Of a DNA stretch of 53,622 nucleotides, positions 1-7,668 are shown piece by piece. The translations under genes and the position numbers were made by a program. The stretch covers positions 1 to 53,622 of the forward strand of contig JAGASN010000012.1 in NCBI GenBank assembly GCA_017847875.1, read 5' to 3'. The stretch's first letter is position 1. Each line of letters starts with the position of its first letter. Under the pieces are notes generated by a model that saw only the letters and a list, made by a program, of their open reading frames with translations, made no database searches and was not told where the DNA came from. This DNA comes from Oscillospiraceae bacterium. GTDB lineage: Bacteria > Bacillota > Clostridia > Oscillospirales > Ruminococcaceae.

Positions 1-20
1 CGAGGAGGACATCCTCATGC

Positions 21-52
21 AAACAAGAAAAGGCGTAGCATTAAGCTACGCC
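21..52 (-). terminator. intrinsic terminator, minus strand
   Basis: Arms GGCGTAGC (32-39) and GCTACGCC (45-52) with a 5-nt loop. Read on the minus strand the stem is followed by TTTTCTTGTTT. It lies beyond the terminator of tRNA-Pro, so it is a back-up stop or belongs to a gene outside the window. Confidence 0.7.
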
Positions 53-80
53 CCGTCACAAATTGCGGTATGAATTTTTG

Positions 81-140
81 AAATAAAAAATGCAGAGTGT
101 CCATTACAGGATACTCAGATCCCATAAGGACACTCTGCAT
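81..140 (-). terminator. long-stem terminator directly after tRNA-Pro
   Basis: A perfect 13-bp inverted repeat (90-102 with 128-140) has a 25-nt interior that holds a smaller GGAT/ATCC stem. On the minus strand it is followed by TTTTTTATTT. Its outer arm starts on the last base of the tRNA CCA end, so the tRNA gene and its terminator share a base. Confidence 0.8.
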
Positions 141-215
141 GGTCGAAGTGGCGAGACTCGAACTCACGGCTTCCAGTACCCGAAACTGGCGCGCTACCAC
201 CTGCGCTACACCTCG
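140..215 (-). tRNA. tRNA-Pro (anticodon CGG)
   Basis: A 76-nt cloverleaf on the minus strand. The acceptor arm CGAGGTG pairs with CACTTCG with one G-T pair. The anticodon stem CCAGT/ACTGG closes the loop TTCGGGT, giving anticodon CGG. The T arm contains GTTCGAGTC and CCA is encoded. It reads proline CCG codons. No integrase or duplicated 3' end is visible beside it, so nothing suggests use as an attachment site. Confidence 0.93.
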
Positions 216-358
216 ATAGCTTTATTATTATATCGAAAAGAAGTCACTTTGTCAAGAAGAATTTGCTAAAATATAAAATGCTTTTTATTTTGGAAAAAGT
301 TCAAACTAAATTAACAAATTTCTTCCAAAGTTTTTAACAAAACATCTGTGATGTGTAG

Positions 359-364
359 TATAAT
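359..364 (+). promoter_or_regulatory. -10 box for the CBS-domain gene
   Basis: TATAAT at 359-364, about 45 bases before the start codon. The upstream -35 is weak: a TTAACA-like stretch near 334 with a long 19-bp spacer. Confidence 0.5.
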
Positions 365-408
365 TAATTTAGAAAAGCAAAAGAAGCCGAAACCATAAGG
401 AGAATCTT

Positions 409-816
409 ATGAATATTGCAAAAATAATGATACCCAAAATTTCAACCGCATATCTTACGGAAAACAGTACCGTTCGCCAGGGACTTGAAAAATTTATGCG
501 CTATGGCTATACTGCGGTTCCGGTTCTTGATGAAAACGGAATTTATGCCGGAACCGTTACCGAAGGGGATTTTCTCCGCCATATTATGAAGCTTCAGAGC
601 GCGGAAATGAAAGATCACGAAGCTTATTACATAAAAGATATCATAAGAAAAGATTTCTGCCCTTCGCTTTTAATTGCCGCGGAGCAGGAAGACGTTATCG
701 TTGCGGTTTCGAACCAGAACTTTGTTCCTATCGTTGATGGCAGAGGCGCTTTTTGCGGAATCATCACCCGAAAAGGCGTTATCGAAAGCCTTGCAAAACA
801 GCTTGGTGAAAAATAA
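409..816 (+). CDS. CBS-domain protein
   Basis: A 135-residue soluble protein made almost only of two CBS motifs (about residues 1-65 and 70-130). The repeated motif is of the type AVPVLDENG...GTVTEGDFLR. Such paired CBS modules bind adenine nucleotides (AMP, ATP, SAM) and usually act as energy or ligand sensors. There is no attached catalytic or transport domain, so the partner is unknown. The ATG at 409 follows AAGGAG at a good distance. The gene is single, with its own -10 box and a strong terminator, so it looks monocistronic. Confidence 0.85.
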   Translation: MNIAKIMIPKISTAYLTENSTVRQGLEKFMRYGYTAVPVLDENGIYAGTVTEGDFLRHIMKLQSAEMKDHEAYYIKDIIRKDFCPSLLIAAEQEDVIVAVSNQNFVPIVDGRGAFCGIITRKGVIESLAKQLGEK

Positions 817-825
817 AAAAAGGTT

Positions 826-858
826 GCGGCGGGCAAAAGCCCGCCGCTTTTTTGTTGT
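826..858 (+). terminator. terminator of the CBS-domain gene
   Basis: GCGGCGGGC (826-834), loop AAAA, GCCCGCCGC (839-847), then TTTTTTGTTG. Textbook intrinsic terminator. Confidence 0.92.
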
Positions 859-883
859 AAAAAAATTTGCTCTATGATATAAT
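855..883 (+). promoter_or_regulatory. promoter of the RlmD-like gene
   Basis: TTGTAA (855-860), 17-bp spacer, TATAAT (878-883). It begins inside the T-tract of the preceding terminator. It also rules out the in-frame upstream start at 867, which would precede the transcript. Confidence 0.75.
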
Positions 884-920
884 TTTCCACGGAAATATCT
901 TATCAAAAGGATGTGTTTAT

Positions 921-2150
921 ATGCCAAGCGTTTGCGTTGTCGCAAAAAAATGCGGCGGCTGCCGTTACACCGGTGTGCCTTATCCGGAACAGCTTGAGAT
1001 AAAACAGAAAAACGAGGAGGAACTCCTCGGAAGATTCGGAAAAATTGAAAGAATAATCGGAATGCGCTATCCCTGTTTTTATCGCAACAAGGTTACAGCC
1101 GCTTTCGGAAAAGATAAAAAAGGCAATATAATCTGCGGAACCTATCAGGAAGGAACCCATTATATCGTCCAGGTGGATAAATGCCTTATCGAGGACGAAA
1201 AATGCCAGGAGATAATCCGGAGCATCCGCGGACTTTTGAAAGGTTTTAAGATGGAACCTTTCAACGAAGACACCGGAAAAGGTCTTTTGCGCCATGTTCT
1301 TGTCCGCCGCGGAATAAAAACCGGCGAAATAATGGTCGTTCTTGTTCTTGGAACCCATGTTTTTCCCTCCGGAAACAACTTTGTGAAGGAACTTCGGAAA
1401 CTCCATCCGGAAATTTCCACCGTTGTTATCAATATCAACGAAAAACGCACAAGTATGGTCCTTGGTGAAAGGGAAAAGGTTTCCTTCGGAAAAGGTTATA
1501 TAACCGATGAACTTTGCGGTTGCCGCTTCAGAATTTCGCCCAGCTCTTTTTATCAGATCAACCCTATTCAGACCGAAGTACTTTATAACAAAGCGATTGA
1601 ATTTGCCGTACTTACCGGAAAAGAAAGTGTAATTGACGCTTATTGCGGAATCGGAACCATAGGAATGGTTGCGGCGAAGCACGCAAAAAATGTTATCGGC
1701 GTTGAACTCAACGGAAATGCCGTCCGCGACGCAAGAATGAACGCAAAGGAAAACAAAATCGAAAACATCGAATTTTTCAAAGGCGATGCGGGCGATTTTA
1801 TGGTAAAAATGGCGGCGGAAAAAGCAAAAGCGGACGTTGTTTTTATGGATCCGCCAAGAGCCGGAAGCACCGAGGAATTTCTTACTGCGGTAAAAACCCT
1901 TTCGCCGAAAAAACTTGTTTATGTTTCCTGCAACCCGGTAACTCTCTCCCGTGACCTTGAATTTATAACCAAAAACGGTTATGAAGTGAAGAAAATCCAG
2001 CCTGTGGATATGTTCCCGTTTACCGACCATTGCGAAACAGTCGTTTTGCTTACCCGGAAGGAAAACCGTGATTTTGTGAAAAAATCTTTTGATAAAAAAC
2101 CTCAGGGCAAAAAAACGGATTATAAAAAGAAAAATTCAAACAGAAGATAA
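921..2150 (+). CDS. rlmD: 23S rRNA (uracil-C5)-methyltransferase, RlmD/RumA family
   Basis: Predicted to transfer a methyl group from SAM to C5 of a uracil in 23S rRNA. The 409 residues carry the family's iron-sulfur cysteines (Cys5, Cys11, Cys14 and probably Cys88), a SAM loop near 239-249 (DAYCGIGTIGM), a DPP motif at 310-312 and the catalytic nucleophile Cys337 in VSCNP. The usual N-terminal TRAM domain is absent, and the last 30 residues are a Lys-rich tail. The ATG at 921 is chosen because the promoter -10 lies at 878-883 and AAAAGG precedes this codon. RlmCD or another TrmA-type specificity is possible, since Firmicutes enzymes of this family can differ in target. Confidence 0.85.
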   Translation: MPSVCVVAKKCGGCRYTGVPYPEQLEIKQKNEEELLGRFGKIERIIGMRYPCFYRNKVTAAFGKDKKGNIICGTYQEGTHYIVQVDKCLIEDEKCQEIIRSIRGLLKGFKMEPFNEDTGKGLLRHVLVRRGIKTGEIMVVLVLGTHVFPSGNNFVKELRKLHPEISTVVININEKRTSMVLGEREKVSFGKGYITDELCGCRFRISPSSFYQINPIQTEVLYNKAIEFAVLTGKESVIDAYCGIGTIGMVAAKHAKNVIGVELNGNAVRDARMNAKENKIENIEFFKGDAGDFMVKMAAEKAKADVVFMDPPRAGSTEEFLTAVKTLSPKKLVYVSCNPVTLSRDLEFITKNGYEVKKIQPVDMFPFTDHCETVVLLTRKENRDFVKKSFDKKPQGKKTDYKKKNSNRR

Positions 2151-2222
2151 ACAATGCTTTTGAATAATTATGCAATAATATATGCAAATTATAAAAATTT
2201 TTTGCAAAATCCAAAAAAGGGC

Positions 2223-2251
2223 TTGACTTTTTAAGCGAATGTTGTTAACAT
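2223..2251 (+). promoter_or_regulatory. promoter of the T-box leader and ABC importer operon
   Basis: TTGACT (2223-2228), 17-bp spacer, TAACAT (2246-2251). The predicted transcript starts near 2258, just before the T-box leader. Confidence 0.6.
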
Positions 2252-2257
2252 AAGATA

Positions 2258-2540
2258 CATAATTTCATAGCCAACTAAATGCGTTTGAGCAGAAAGAGTA
2301 GGGCGGAGAAAAGCTCCAGAGAATTGCCGGTTGGTGCGAGGCAACAGCGTAATATCCGTTTCGAAGTTCATTCTGCGAGCAGTGTGTTGAAAATTGCAGT
2401 AGATACAACGGGTGCGACCGTTACATCGCTAAGACTTTTAAGCCTATTAAGGTTCCGGTTGCGAAGCCGGTACGAAAGCAGAGTGGTATCGCGGATTTTT
2501 GTTTTGTTCGTCCCTGCATATTTTGCAGGGACTTTTTTTA
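2258..2540 (+). promoter_or_regulatory. T-box riboswitch leader upstream of the ABC importer
   Basis: The T-box core AGAGTGGTATCGCGG is at 2480-2494. A terminator follows (arms 2510-2518 and 2524-2532, then seven T). Stem I is recognisable: basal GCAGAA (2289-2294) pairs with TTCTGC (2371-2376), with the loop-E partners AGTA (2297-2300) and GAA (2363-2365). The trinucleotide before the conserved purine A2370 is TTC (2367-2369), which would read tRNA-Phe; GTT (2366-2368) is the alternative frame. T-boxes allow read-through when the matching tRNA is uncharged. The leader therefore predicts induction of the importer on amino-acid starvation. Confidence 0.9.
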
Positions 2541-2608
2541 TTCAGTATTTAATTAGCCCCAAACGAGGTTTTTAAATAAACAAATTTTAAGTTTTGGAGG
2601 TAACCAAA

Positions 2609-3583
2609 ATGAAAAAAATTCTTGCAGTTTTTATGGCTCTTGTAATGATGCTCGCAGTTTCCGGCTGCGGAAACACCGCTGATGACGGCGTTGTAACCGT
2701 CGGCGTAATCCAGTTTATGCAGCACGCTTCTCTTGATGAAGCATATGAGGGCTTTGTAGACGGCCTTGCCGAAGCAGGCTATGTTGAAGGCGAAAACCTC
2801 AAAATCGATTTCCAGAACGCTTCCGGCGAAGTCGGCAACTGCCAGCAGATCTGCGATATCTTCGCAAACAGCGGAATTGATCTTGCTCTTGCAATTGCAA
2901 CTCCCGCAGCACAGTCCGCAGTTAACGTTTTCCAGGAAACCGATATTCCCGTTTTTTTCACCGCAGTAACCGATGCAGTCGGCGCAGGACTTGTTGAATC
3001 CAACGAAGCTCCCGGCAAAAACGTAACCGGAACCCTTGATATGCCCGTTATCGCAGATCAGATCTCCGTTATCAAAGACGTTCTTCCCGATGCACAGAAA
3101 ATTGCAATTCTCTATACTTCCAGCGAACCTAACTCCGCGATTCAGGCAGACGAAGCAAAACTTGCCGCAGAAGCTCTTGGAATGGAAGTTATAATCCAGA
3201 CTTCCTCTTCCTCCAACGATATTCCCCAGGTTATTTCTTCCGTAGTAGGCAGCGTTGACGCTATCTATATTCCTTCCGATAACGCATTCGCTTCCGCAAT
3301 GGCAACTGTTAACCAGACTGCTGTTGAAAACCAGATCCCTGTTTTCTGCGCTGTTGAAGCAATGATCGCCGAAGGCGGAATTGCAACCACCGCAATCGAT
3401 TACTATGAACTCGGAAAACAGACCGCTGCACAGGCTGTTCGCGTTCTCAACGGCGAATCCGCTTCCGAAATCGCTGTTGAAACCCAGAAAGAATGTGCTC
3501 TTGTTGTCAACAAAACCTTCGCGGAAAGCGTTGGCGTTGAAATTCCCGCGGAAGTTCTTGAAAACGCCGCAACCGTATATTAA
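2609..3583 (+). CDS. ABC transporter substrate-binding lipoprotein, TrpX type
   Basis: A 324-residue extracytoplasmic binding protein of the ABC_sub_bind (PF04392) family. It has a lipoprotein signal with lipobox VSGC near residues 19-22, followed by the typical VTVGVIQFMQHASLDEA start of the mature domain. It is the first gene of a three-gene importer (binding protein, permease, ATPase). Members of this family in Firmicutes have been linked to aromatic amino acids (TrpX), and the T-box leader supports an amino-acid ligand, possibly phenylalanine from the tentative UUC specifier. The ATG at 2609 follows GGAGG (2596-2600); the in-frame TTG at 2594 overlaps that site and is rejected. Confidence 0.85.
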   Translation: MKKILAVFMALVMMLAVSGCGNTADDGVVTVGVIQFMQHASLDEAYEGFVDGLAEAGYVEGENLKIDFQNASGEVGNCQQICDIFANSGIDLALAIATPAAQSAVNVFQETDIPVFFTAVTDAVGAGLVESNEAPGKNVTGTLDMPVIADQISVIKDVLPDAQKIAILYTSSEPNSAIQADEAKLAAEALGMEVIIQTSSSSNDIPQVISSVVGSVDAIYIPSDNAFASAMATVNQTAVENQIPVFCAVEAMIAEGGIATTAIDYYELGKQTAAQAVRVLNGESASEIAVETQKECALVVNKTFAESVGVEIPAEVLENAATVY

Positions 3584-3610
3584 TAATTAGATTAGGATGT
3601 TATTGTTTAA

Positions 3611-4540
3611 ATGAATATTATGAGCTGGCTCTGGGATATCCAGGGCGGCGCCACTCTCGGTGTAATCTGGGCAATAATGGCGCTTGGACTTTATCTGACA
3701 TATCGAGTACTTAATTATGCGGACCTTACCGTTGACGGAAGCCTCACCCTTGGTGGGGCTGTTTCCGCGGTTTGCGTTGCCGCCGGTGTTTCTCCGATTC
3801 TTGCAATTCTTATCGCAACAATAAGCGGAATGGCCGCCGGTTCCGTAACCGGTTTTCTCCATACAAAATTCAAAATTCCGGATCTTCTTGCCGGAATTTT
3901 GACCCAGTTTGCGCTCTATTCCATAAACCTTCGTATTATGGGAAAAGCAAACTTCGGTCTTCTTAACGAAGTGACCCTTTTCAGCCAGATTAAGGCTCTC
4001 GGAATTCCTTCAAAATGGGCGGGTCTTATTGTTGGAACTGTTTTTGTAATCGTTCTCATAATCGCTGTTTATTGCTTCTTCGGAACCGAAATCGGATGTG
4101 CTCTTCGCGCAACCGGTAACAACCCCCATATGGTAAGAGCAATGGGCGCTAACACAAAAGTTTATATCGTGCTCGGTCTTATCGTCGGCAACGGACTTGT
4201 TTCAATGTCCGGTGCCCTTCTTGCGCAGTACCAGGGATATGCCGATATAAATATGGGTGTAGGTACAATCGTAATCGGTCTTGCGGCCATTATGATAGGC
4301 GAAGTTCTCTTCAGCAAAAAAACCTATTTCCACCGTCTTGCGGGCGTTGTGATCGGTTCTATCGTTTACAGAATCATAATCGCTTTCGTTCTCAGAATCA
4401 GCCTCACCGCAGACACCATAATAAAAATCACCGCGGACGATATGAAACTCATTACCGCAATAATCGTTGTAATCGCTCTTGTTGCGCCGGGTCTTAAAGA
4501 TGCTGCTCTTGCGAAAGTTTCCGCAAAGGAGGGTGATTAA
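3611..4540 (+). CDS. ABC transporter permease, TrpY type
   Basis: A 309-residue polytopic inner-membrane permease of the branched-chain-type (BPD_transp_2) fold, with about eight to nine hydrophobic segments. It contains the motifs LTVDGSLTLGG near the N-terminus and ALRATGNNPHMVRAMG in the cytoplasmic loop that contacts the ATPase. It lies 27 bp after the binding protein gene and its stop is immediately followed by the ATPase start, so it is co-transcribed under T-box control. It forms the channel for the amino acid delivered by the lipoprotein. Confidence 0.88.
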   Translation: MNIMSWLWDIQGGATLGVIWAIMALGLYLTYRVLNYADLTVDGSLTLGGAVSAVCVAAGVSPILAILIATISGMAAGSVTGFLHTKFKIPDLLAGILTQFALYSINLRIMGKANFGLLNEVTLFSQIKALGIPSKWAGLIVGTVFVIVLIIAVYCFFGTEIGCALRATGNNPHMVRAMGANTKVYIVLGLIVGNGLVSMSGALLAQYQGYADINMGVGTIVIGLAAIMIGEVLFSKKTYFHRLAGVVIGSIVYRIIIAFVLRISLTADTIIKITADDMKLITAIIVVIALVAPGLKDAALAKVSAKEGD

Positions 4541-5338
4541 ATGCTTGATATAAAACATGTTTATAAAACATTTAATAAAGGAACCCCGGTTCAGAAGGAA
4601 GCACTTATCGACCTCAACCTTCATCTTGATGAAGGCGACTTTGTAACTATAATCGGCGGTAACGGAGCGGGAAAATCCACAATGCTCAATGCCGTTGCGG
4701 GAGTTTTTGAACTGGATAAAGGCCACATTTCCATCGACGGTCATGACGTTACAAAAGATCCGGAATATAAGCGCGCAAAATATATCGGCCGCGTTTTCCA
4801 GGATCCTCTCCGTGGAACCGCAGGAGATATGTGGATTGAAGAAAACCTTGCTTTTGCTCTCCGCCGCGGAAAAAACAGAAGTTTTAAATGGGGAATAAGC
4901 AACAAGGAAAGGGAACAGTTCGTCGAACTTTTAAAAACCCTCGACCTCGGTCTTGAAGACAGGCTCGATTCAAAAGTCGGACTTCTTTCCGGCGGTCAGC
5001 GCCAGGCGCTTACTCTTCTTATGGCAACAATCAAGAAACCCCAGCTTCTTCTTCTTGATGAACATACTGCCGCTCTTGACCCCAAAACCGCAAAAACCGT
5101 TCTCGAAATGACCAACAAAGTCGTTACCGAAAACAACCTCACGACCCTTATGGTAACTCATAATATGAACGACGCCATAAAATACGGCAACCGCCTTATT
5201 ATGATGGATCACGGAACCGTTATCCTCGATATTGGCGGAGAAGAAAAGAAAAATCTTAAGGTTTCCGACCTTCTTGCAAAATTCGAAGAAGTAAGCGGAA
5301 AGGAATTTTCCAACGACCGTATGATGCTTGCAAAATAA
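4541..5338 (+). CDS. ABC transporter ATP-binding protein, TrpZ type
   Basis: A 265-residue ATPase energising the importer. Walker A GGNGAGKST is at 39-47, signature LSGGQ at 149-153, Walker B LLLLDE near 169-174, and the switch His is H207 (VTHN). All catalytic residues are present. The loop after the Q-loop is of the FQDPLRGTAGDMWIEENL type seen in this importer class. The ATG directly abuts the permease stop codon, which implies translational coupling. The operon then ends in a repeat and a bidirectional terminator. Confidence 0.9.
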   Translation: MLDIKHVYKTFNKGTPVQKEALIDLNLHLDEGDFVTIIGGNGAGKSTMLNAVAGVFELDKGHISIDGHDVTKDPEYKRAKYIGRVFQDPLRGTAGDMWIEENLAFALRRGKNRSFKWGISNKEREQFVELLKTLDLGLEDRLDSKVGLLSGGQRQALTLLMATIKKPQLLLLDEHTAALDPKTAKTVLEMTNKVVTENNLTTLMVTHNMNDAIKYGNRLIMMDHGTVILDIGGEEKKNLKVSDLLAKFEEVSGKEFSNDRMMLAK

Positions 5339-5342
5339 AATT

Positions 5343-5399
5343 GGCCTCCCTTGCCTAAAGGGAGGGGAACCGTTGCCGTATGGCACGGTGGAGGGATTA
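5343..5399. repeat. degenerate copy of an intergenic hairpin repeat
   Basis: Inverted repeat CCTCCC...GGGAGG, a second hairpin around CCGTTGCC/GGCACGG, and the conserved tail GTGGAGGGATTATC. The layout matches the 74-bp elements at 45725 and 48549, but the sequence is clearly diverged. Confidence 0.55.
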
Positions 5400-5410
5400 T
5401 CCAAAAACAA

Positions 5411-5437
5411 AAAAGCTCCCGGATGGGAGCTTTTTTT
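5411..5437. terminator. bidirectional terminator between the importer operon and the two-component genes
   Basis: AAAAGCTCCC, loop GGAT, GGGAGCTTTTTTT. It has A/T tracts on both sides, so it can stop both the plus-strand importer operon and the convergent histidine kinase gene. Almost the same hairpin recurs at 9424-9452. Confidence 0.9.
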
Positions 5438-5446
5438 ATTGCTTTT

Positions 5447-6712
5447 TTAAATTATTACCTTAACTGAAAAATATCCGTTTTCCAGGGAAAAACGGCAGTT
5501 TCCGCCAAGTTTTTCAGCCATGTACCTAATGCTTCGGCAACCGGTTCCATGTCCGTTTTTGTCCGTTACAGGAATTCCTTCGGAAAAAACCGGAGGATTT
5601 TTAAAAGGGTTTTTAACGGAAAGCAAAAGTTTTCCGTCAACGGTTTTTAAAAGAAGATGAATGTTCCTTTCGCTTCCCAAAAGTTTTTTCTGTTCGTTAA
5701 GCGCATTTTCAAGTGCGTTGGAAAGAATTGAGGCAAAAATAATTTCGTCGCATTCGATTTTTTCAAAAGCAATATTGTGATAAAAATCTACGGAAAAAAG
5801 CTCGCATTTTGCGGAAAAATCCGCAAGCACGCAGTTAAGAGTTTCGTTTTCACAAAAGCGAAGCGGCTTTGTGCGGTCAATTTTCTGAACATAAGCGGAA
5901 ATAAGTTCTTTTGCTTTTTCATTTTCGTTGTTATCAAGGCAAACGGCAACGTTACTTAAAAGATGGCGCATGTCGTGCCGCAAAATTTTTGTTTCCTTTT
6001 CGCTTTTGTTCAAAACCTCAATTTCTTTTGCCCGCTGTTCGGAAACAATTCCGATAAGCTGTTCTCTTTGCTTCGCTTCGGCCTTTTGTTCATATTCTTT
6101 ATAATAGACCGTGCAGAAAAGCAAAAAAACAACGCAGAGAAAAAGCGGAAGAAATTCGGCGGCAATTCTGTTGTTTTCCGCCCAAAGGTTGCTGTAAATT
6201 CCGGTCATATAATCAAAAACATAATATACAGCCGGAACCGTTCCGAAAATCAGAACGCTTTTAAAATCTTTCTGAAAAATTTCCGAAAGATTCGGCGCAA
6301 TGAATCTAATTGAAATAAAACCGGTCAGAAACAAAGCAAAAATTTGTGCGCTTGTTTCAGCAAAGAAAGATTTTGAAAAGAAACCTACCGAAAGCCCGAC
6401 CCAGTTTGCCGGCTGGCAGCAAAGATAGGCGGAAAAAACGGAAAATAAAGCTGTTAAAAAGCCTTTTTTTAAGAAAACGCAAAGCCAGAAAACAATTGGA
6501 AAATGGGCGATGAGCGGATAAATTCTCCAAACCGTTTCTTCACCAAAAGAAAAATATCCCCAAAGCTGAAGCAAGCCGCAAAAAGCAAAGCAAATTCCTA
6601 TTTGGAAAAGATTTTTTCTTTCAAAAATCCGGATTCCGGAAAAAGCAGCGGAAAGTAAAATTCCGAAAAGGAGAAGCAAAGCATAATGCAAATAAAAAAG
6701 AATTTCTTCCAT
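5447..6712 (-). CDS. membrane sensor histidine kinase, GHKL/AgrC-like
   Basis: A 421-residue kinase with six or seven transmembrane segments in residues 1-205, a coiled linker, and a cytoplasmic catalytic half. The phosphorylated His is H246 in LRHDMRHLLSN, the N-box is ILSNALENALNE near 330, and the G-box is NGHGTGCRSI near the C-terminus. This is the AgrC/ComD/VirS layout, which senses peptides or other extracellular cues and signals to LytTR regulators. Its ATG overlaps the stop of the response regulator gene by one base (TGATG), so the two are translationally coupled. No signal-peptide precursor gene is visible nearby. Confidence 0.88.
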   Translation of the reverse strand: MEEILFYLHYALLLLFGILLSAAFSGIRIFERKNLFQIGICFAFCGLLQLWGYFSFGEETVWRIYPLIAHFPIVFWLCVFLKKGFLTALFSVFSAYLCCQPANWVGLSVGFFSKSFFAETSAQIFALFLTGFISIRFIAPNLSEIFQKDFKSVLIFGTVPAVYYVFDYMTGIYSNLWAENNRIAAEFLPLFLCVVFLLFCTVYYKEYEQKAEAKQREQLIGIVSEQRAKEIEVLNKSEKETKILRHDMRHLLSNVAVCLDNNENEKAKELISAYVQKIDRTKPLRFCENETLNCVLADFSAKCELFSVDFYHNIAFEKIECDEIIFASILSNALENALNEQKKLLGSERNIHLLLKTVDGKLLLSVKNPFKNPPVFSEGIPVTDKNGHGTGCRSIRYMAEKLGGNCRFSLENGYFSVKVII

Positions 6713-7431
6713 CAGTTTTCACCGGCTTTCTCAAAAAACACAGAAAAATAGGCTTCTTCAAAATCTTTGTTATATCCTCTGGAAATTGGGATACGGTATC
6801 CGGAACTCATTGTAACTTCTTTTTGATTAAAAGAAATACATTTGTGAATGTTCACAATATAGCTTCTTCCGCATTTGAAAAATCCGTCCCTAAGCAAAAG
6901 TTTGTTTTCAAAAGCATAAAAAGGTTCGTCCGCAAGGAAAGTAGAACCGTCGGAAAGAGAAAAAAGAACGTGTTTGTTCTGTGCTTCGATATATTCAATT
7001 TTTTCAAGTTCAATTCTGAAAAAATTGCTTTTGGATTTTATCGTGATAGAGCGGGAACTTTTTTGAATTTCTTCAAAAATTTCATCAATACATTCAAAAA
7101 GCTTTTCCGGAACAATTGGTTTCATAAGATAATTGCTTGCCTTGACGGAATAGGAATCCACAGCAAATTCCGCCGATGAAGTCAGAAAAACAATTTTAAC
7201 GCCCTTGTCGTTTTGGCGGATTTCCTTTGCCGCTTCAATTCCGTTTAAAAGCGGCATAACAACATCAAGAAGAATTATGTCAAAAGGATTTGAAGAATGT
7301 GCTTTGATAAGGGCGTCGCCGTCCTCAAAAGTTTCCGCAAAAAAATCCGGAAGATTTCCGTAACGGGAAAAAACGGCGCTTTTCGCCTGTTCAAGAAAAA
7401 TTTTGCAATCGTCACAAATTCCGATTCTCAA
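6712..7431 (-). CDS. LytTR-family response regulator
   Basis: A 239-residue regulator. The receiver domain (about 1-120) has the acidic pair DD at 7-8, phospho-acceptor D56 in LLDVVMP and the conserved Lys in MKPI. The LytTR DNA-binding domain (about 130-235) begins at ITIKSKSNFFRIEL. It is predicted to be phosphorylated by the adjacent kinase and to bind tandem direct repeats. A matching pair of repeats lies in the divergent intergenic region (7506-7538). The start codon is TTG at 7431, preceded by GGAAAGGGG. No ATG exists in a better position. Confidence 0.9.
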   Translation of the reverse strand: MRIGICDDCKIFLEQAKSAVFSRYGNLPDFFAETFEDGDALIKAHSSNPFDIILLDVVMPLLNGIEAAKEIRQNDKGVKIVFLTSSAEFAVDSYSVKASNYLMKPIVPEKLFECIDEIFEEIQKSSRSITIKSKSNFFRIELEKIEYIEAQNKHVLFSLSDGSTFLADEPFYAFENKLLLRDGFFKCGRSYIVNIHKCISFNQKEVTMSSGYRIPISRGYNKDFEEAYFSVFFEKAGEN

Positions 7432-7464
7432 AAAAAGCGCCCCTTTCCAATTTAATATAGTTTT

Positions 7465-7493
7465 AGTATATCATATTAAAAAAGCCGATTCAA
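7465..7493 (-). promoter_or_regulatory. promoter of the two-component operon
   Basis: On the minus strand TTGAAT (7493-7488), 17-bp spacer, TATACT (7470-7465). It is consensus-like and probably constitutive, in contrast to the divergent promoter, which lacks a -35. Confidence 0.7.
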
Positions 7494-7505
7494 CGAAGTA
7501 ATTTT

Positions 7506-7538
7506 GCAATTCGCTCCGAAAAAAGCGCAATTCGCTCC
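7506..7538. promoter_or_regulatory. tandem direct repeat, candidate LytTR operator
   Basis: GCAATTCGCTCC occurs twice (7506-7517 and 7527-7538) with a period of 21 bp, two helical turns. It sits between the divergent regulator gene and the surface protein gene. It ends 28 bp before a perfect TATAAT that has no -35 box. This matches known LytTR-regulated promoters, where two repeats on one DNA face replace a weak -35. Binding by this regulator is inferred. Confidence 0.65.
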
Positions 7539-7566
7539 CAAAAAAATAAAAAAAGTTTTTTTGTTA

Positions 7567-7572
7567 TATAAT
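7567..7572 (+). promoter_or_regulatory. -10 box of the surface-protein gene, no -35
   Basis: TATAAT at 7567-7572. The place where a -35 should be is an A-rich run, which fits an activator-dependent promoter. Confidence 0.65.
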
Positions 7573-7590
7573 ATTGTTTATAAAAATGGG

Positions 7591-7608
7591 CAAAAAGGTA
7601 CCTTTTTG
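7591..7608 (+). promoter_or_regulatory. 18-bp perfect palindrome in the 5' leader
   Basis: CAAAAAGGTACCTTTTTG is perfectly self-complementary, and a second imperfect hairpin (about 7612-7629) follows before the start codon. It could be an additional operator or an mRNA structure in the roughly 90-nt leader. No function can be read from sequence. Confidence 0.4.
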
Positions 7609-7668
7609 TTTTCCGAATTTTTCGGGAAACAATGTTTCCTGTTTGCCGAAGAAAGGAAATTAAACAAA

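Noticed and set aside
140..215. tRNA-Pro as an integration site
   Set aside because: No integrase gene and no second copy of the tRNA 3' end in the window; the flanking inverted repeat is a terminator.
903..2030. 375-codon open frame antisense to the RlmD-like gene
   Set aside because: No RBS or promoter, and no recognisable domain; the sense frame carries the Fe-S cysteines and SAM motif.
2279..2575. Open frame across the region upstream of the ABC importer
   Set aside because: The sequence is the T-box leader, including the core motif and terminator, so it is non-coding RNA.
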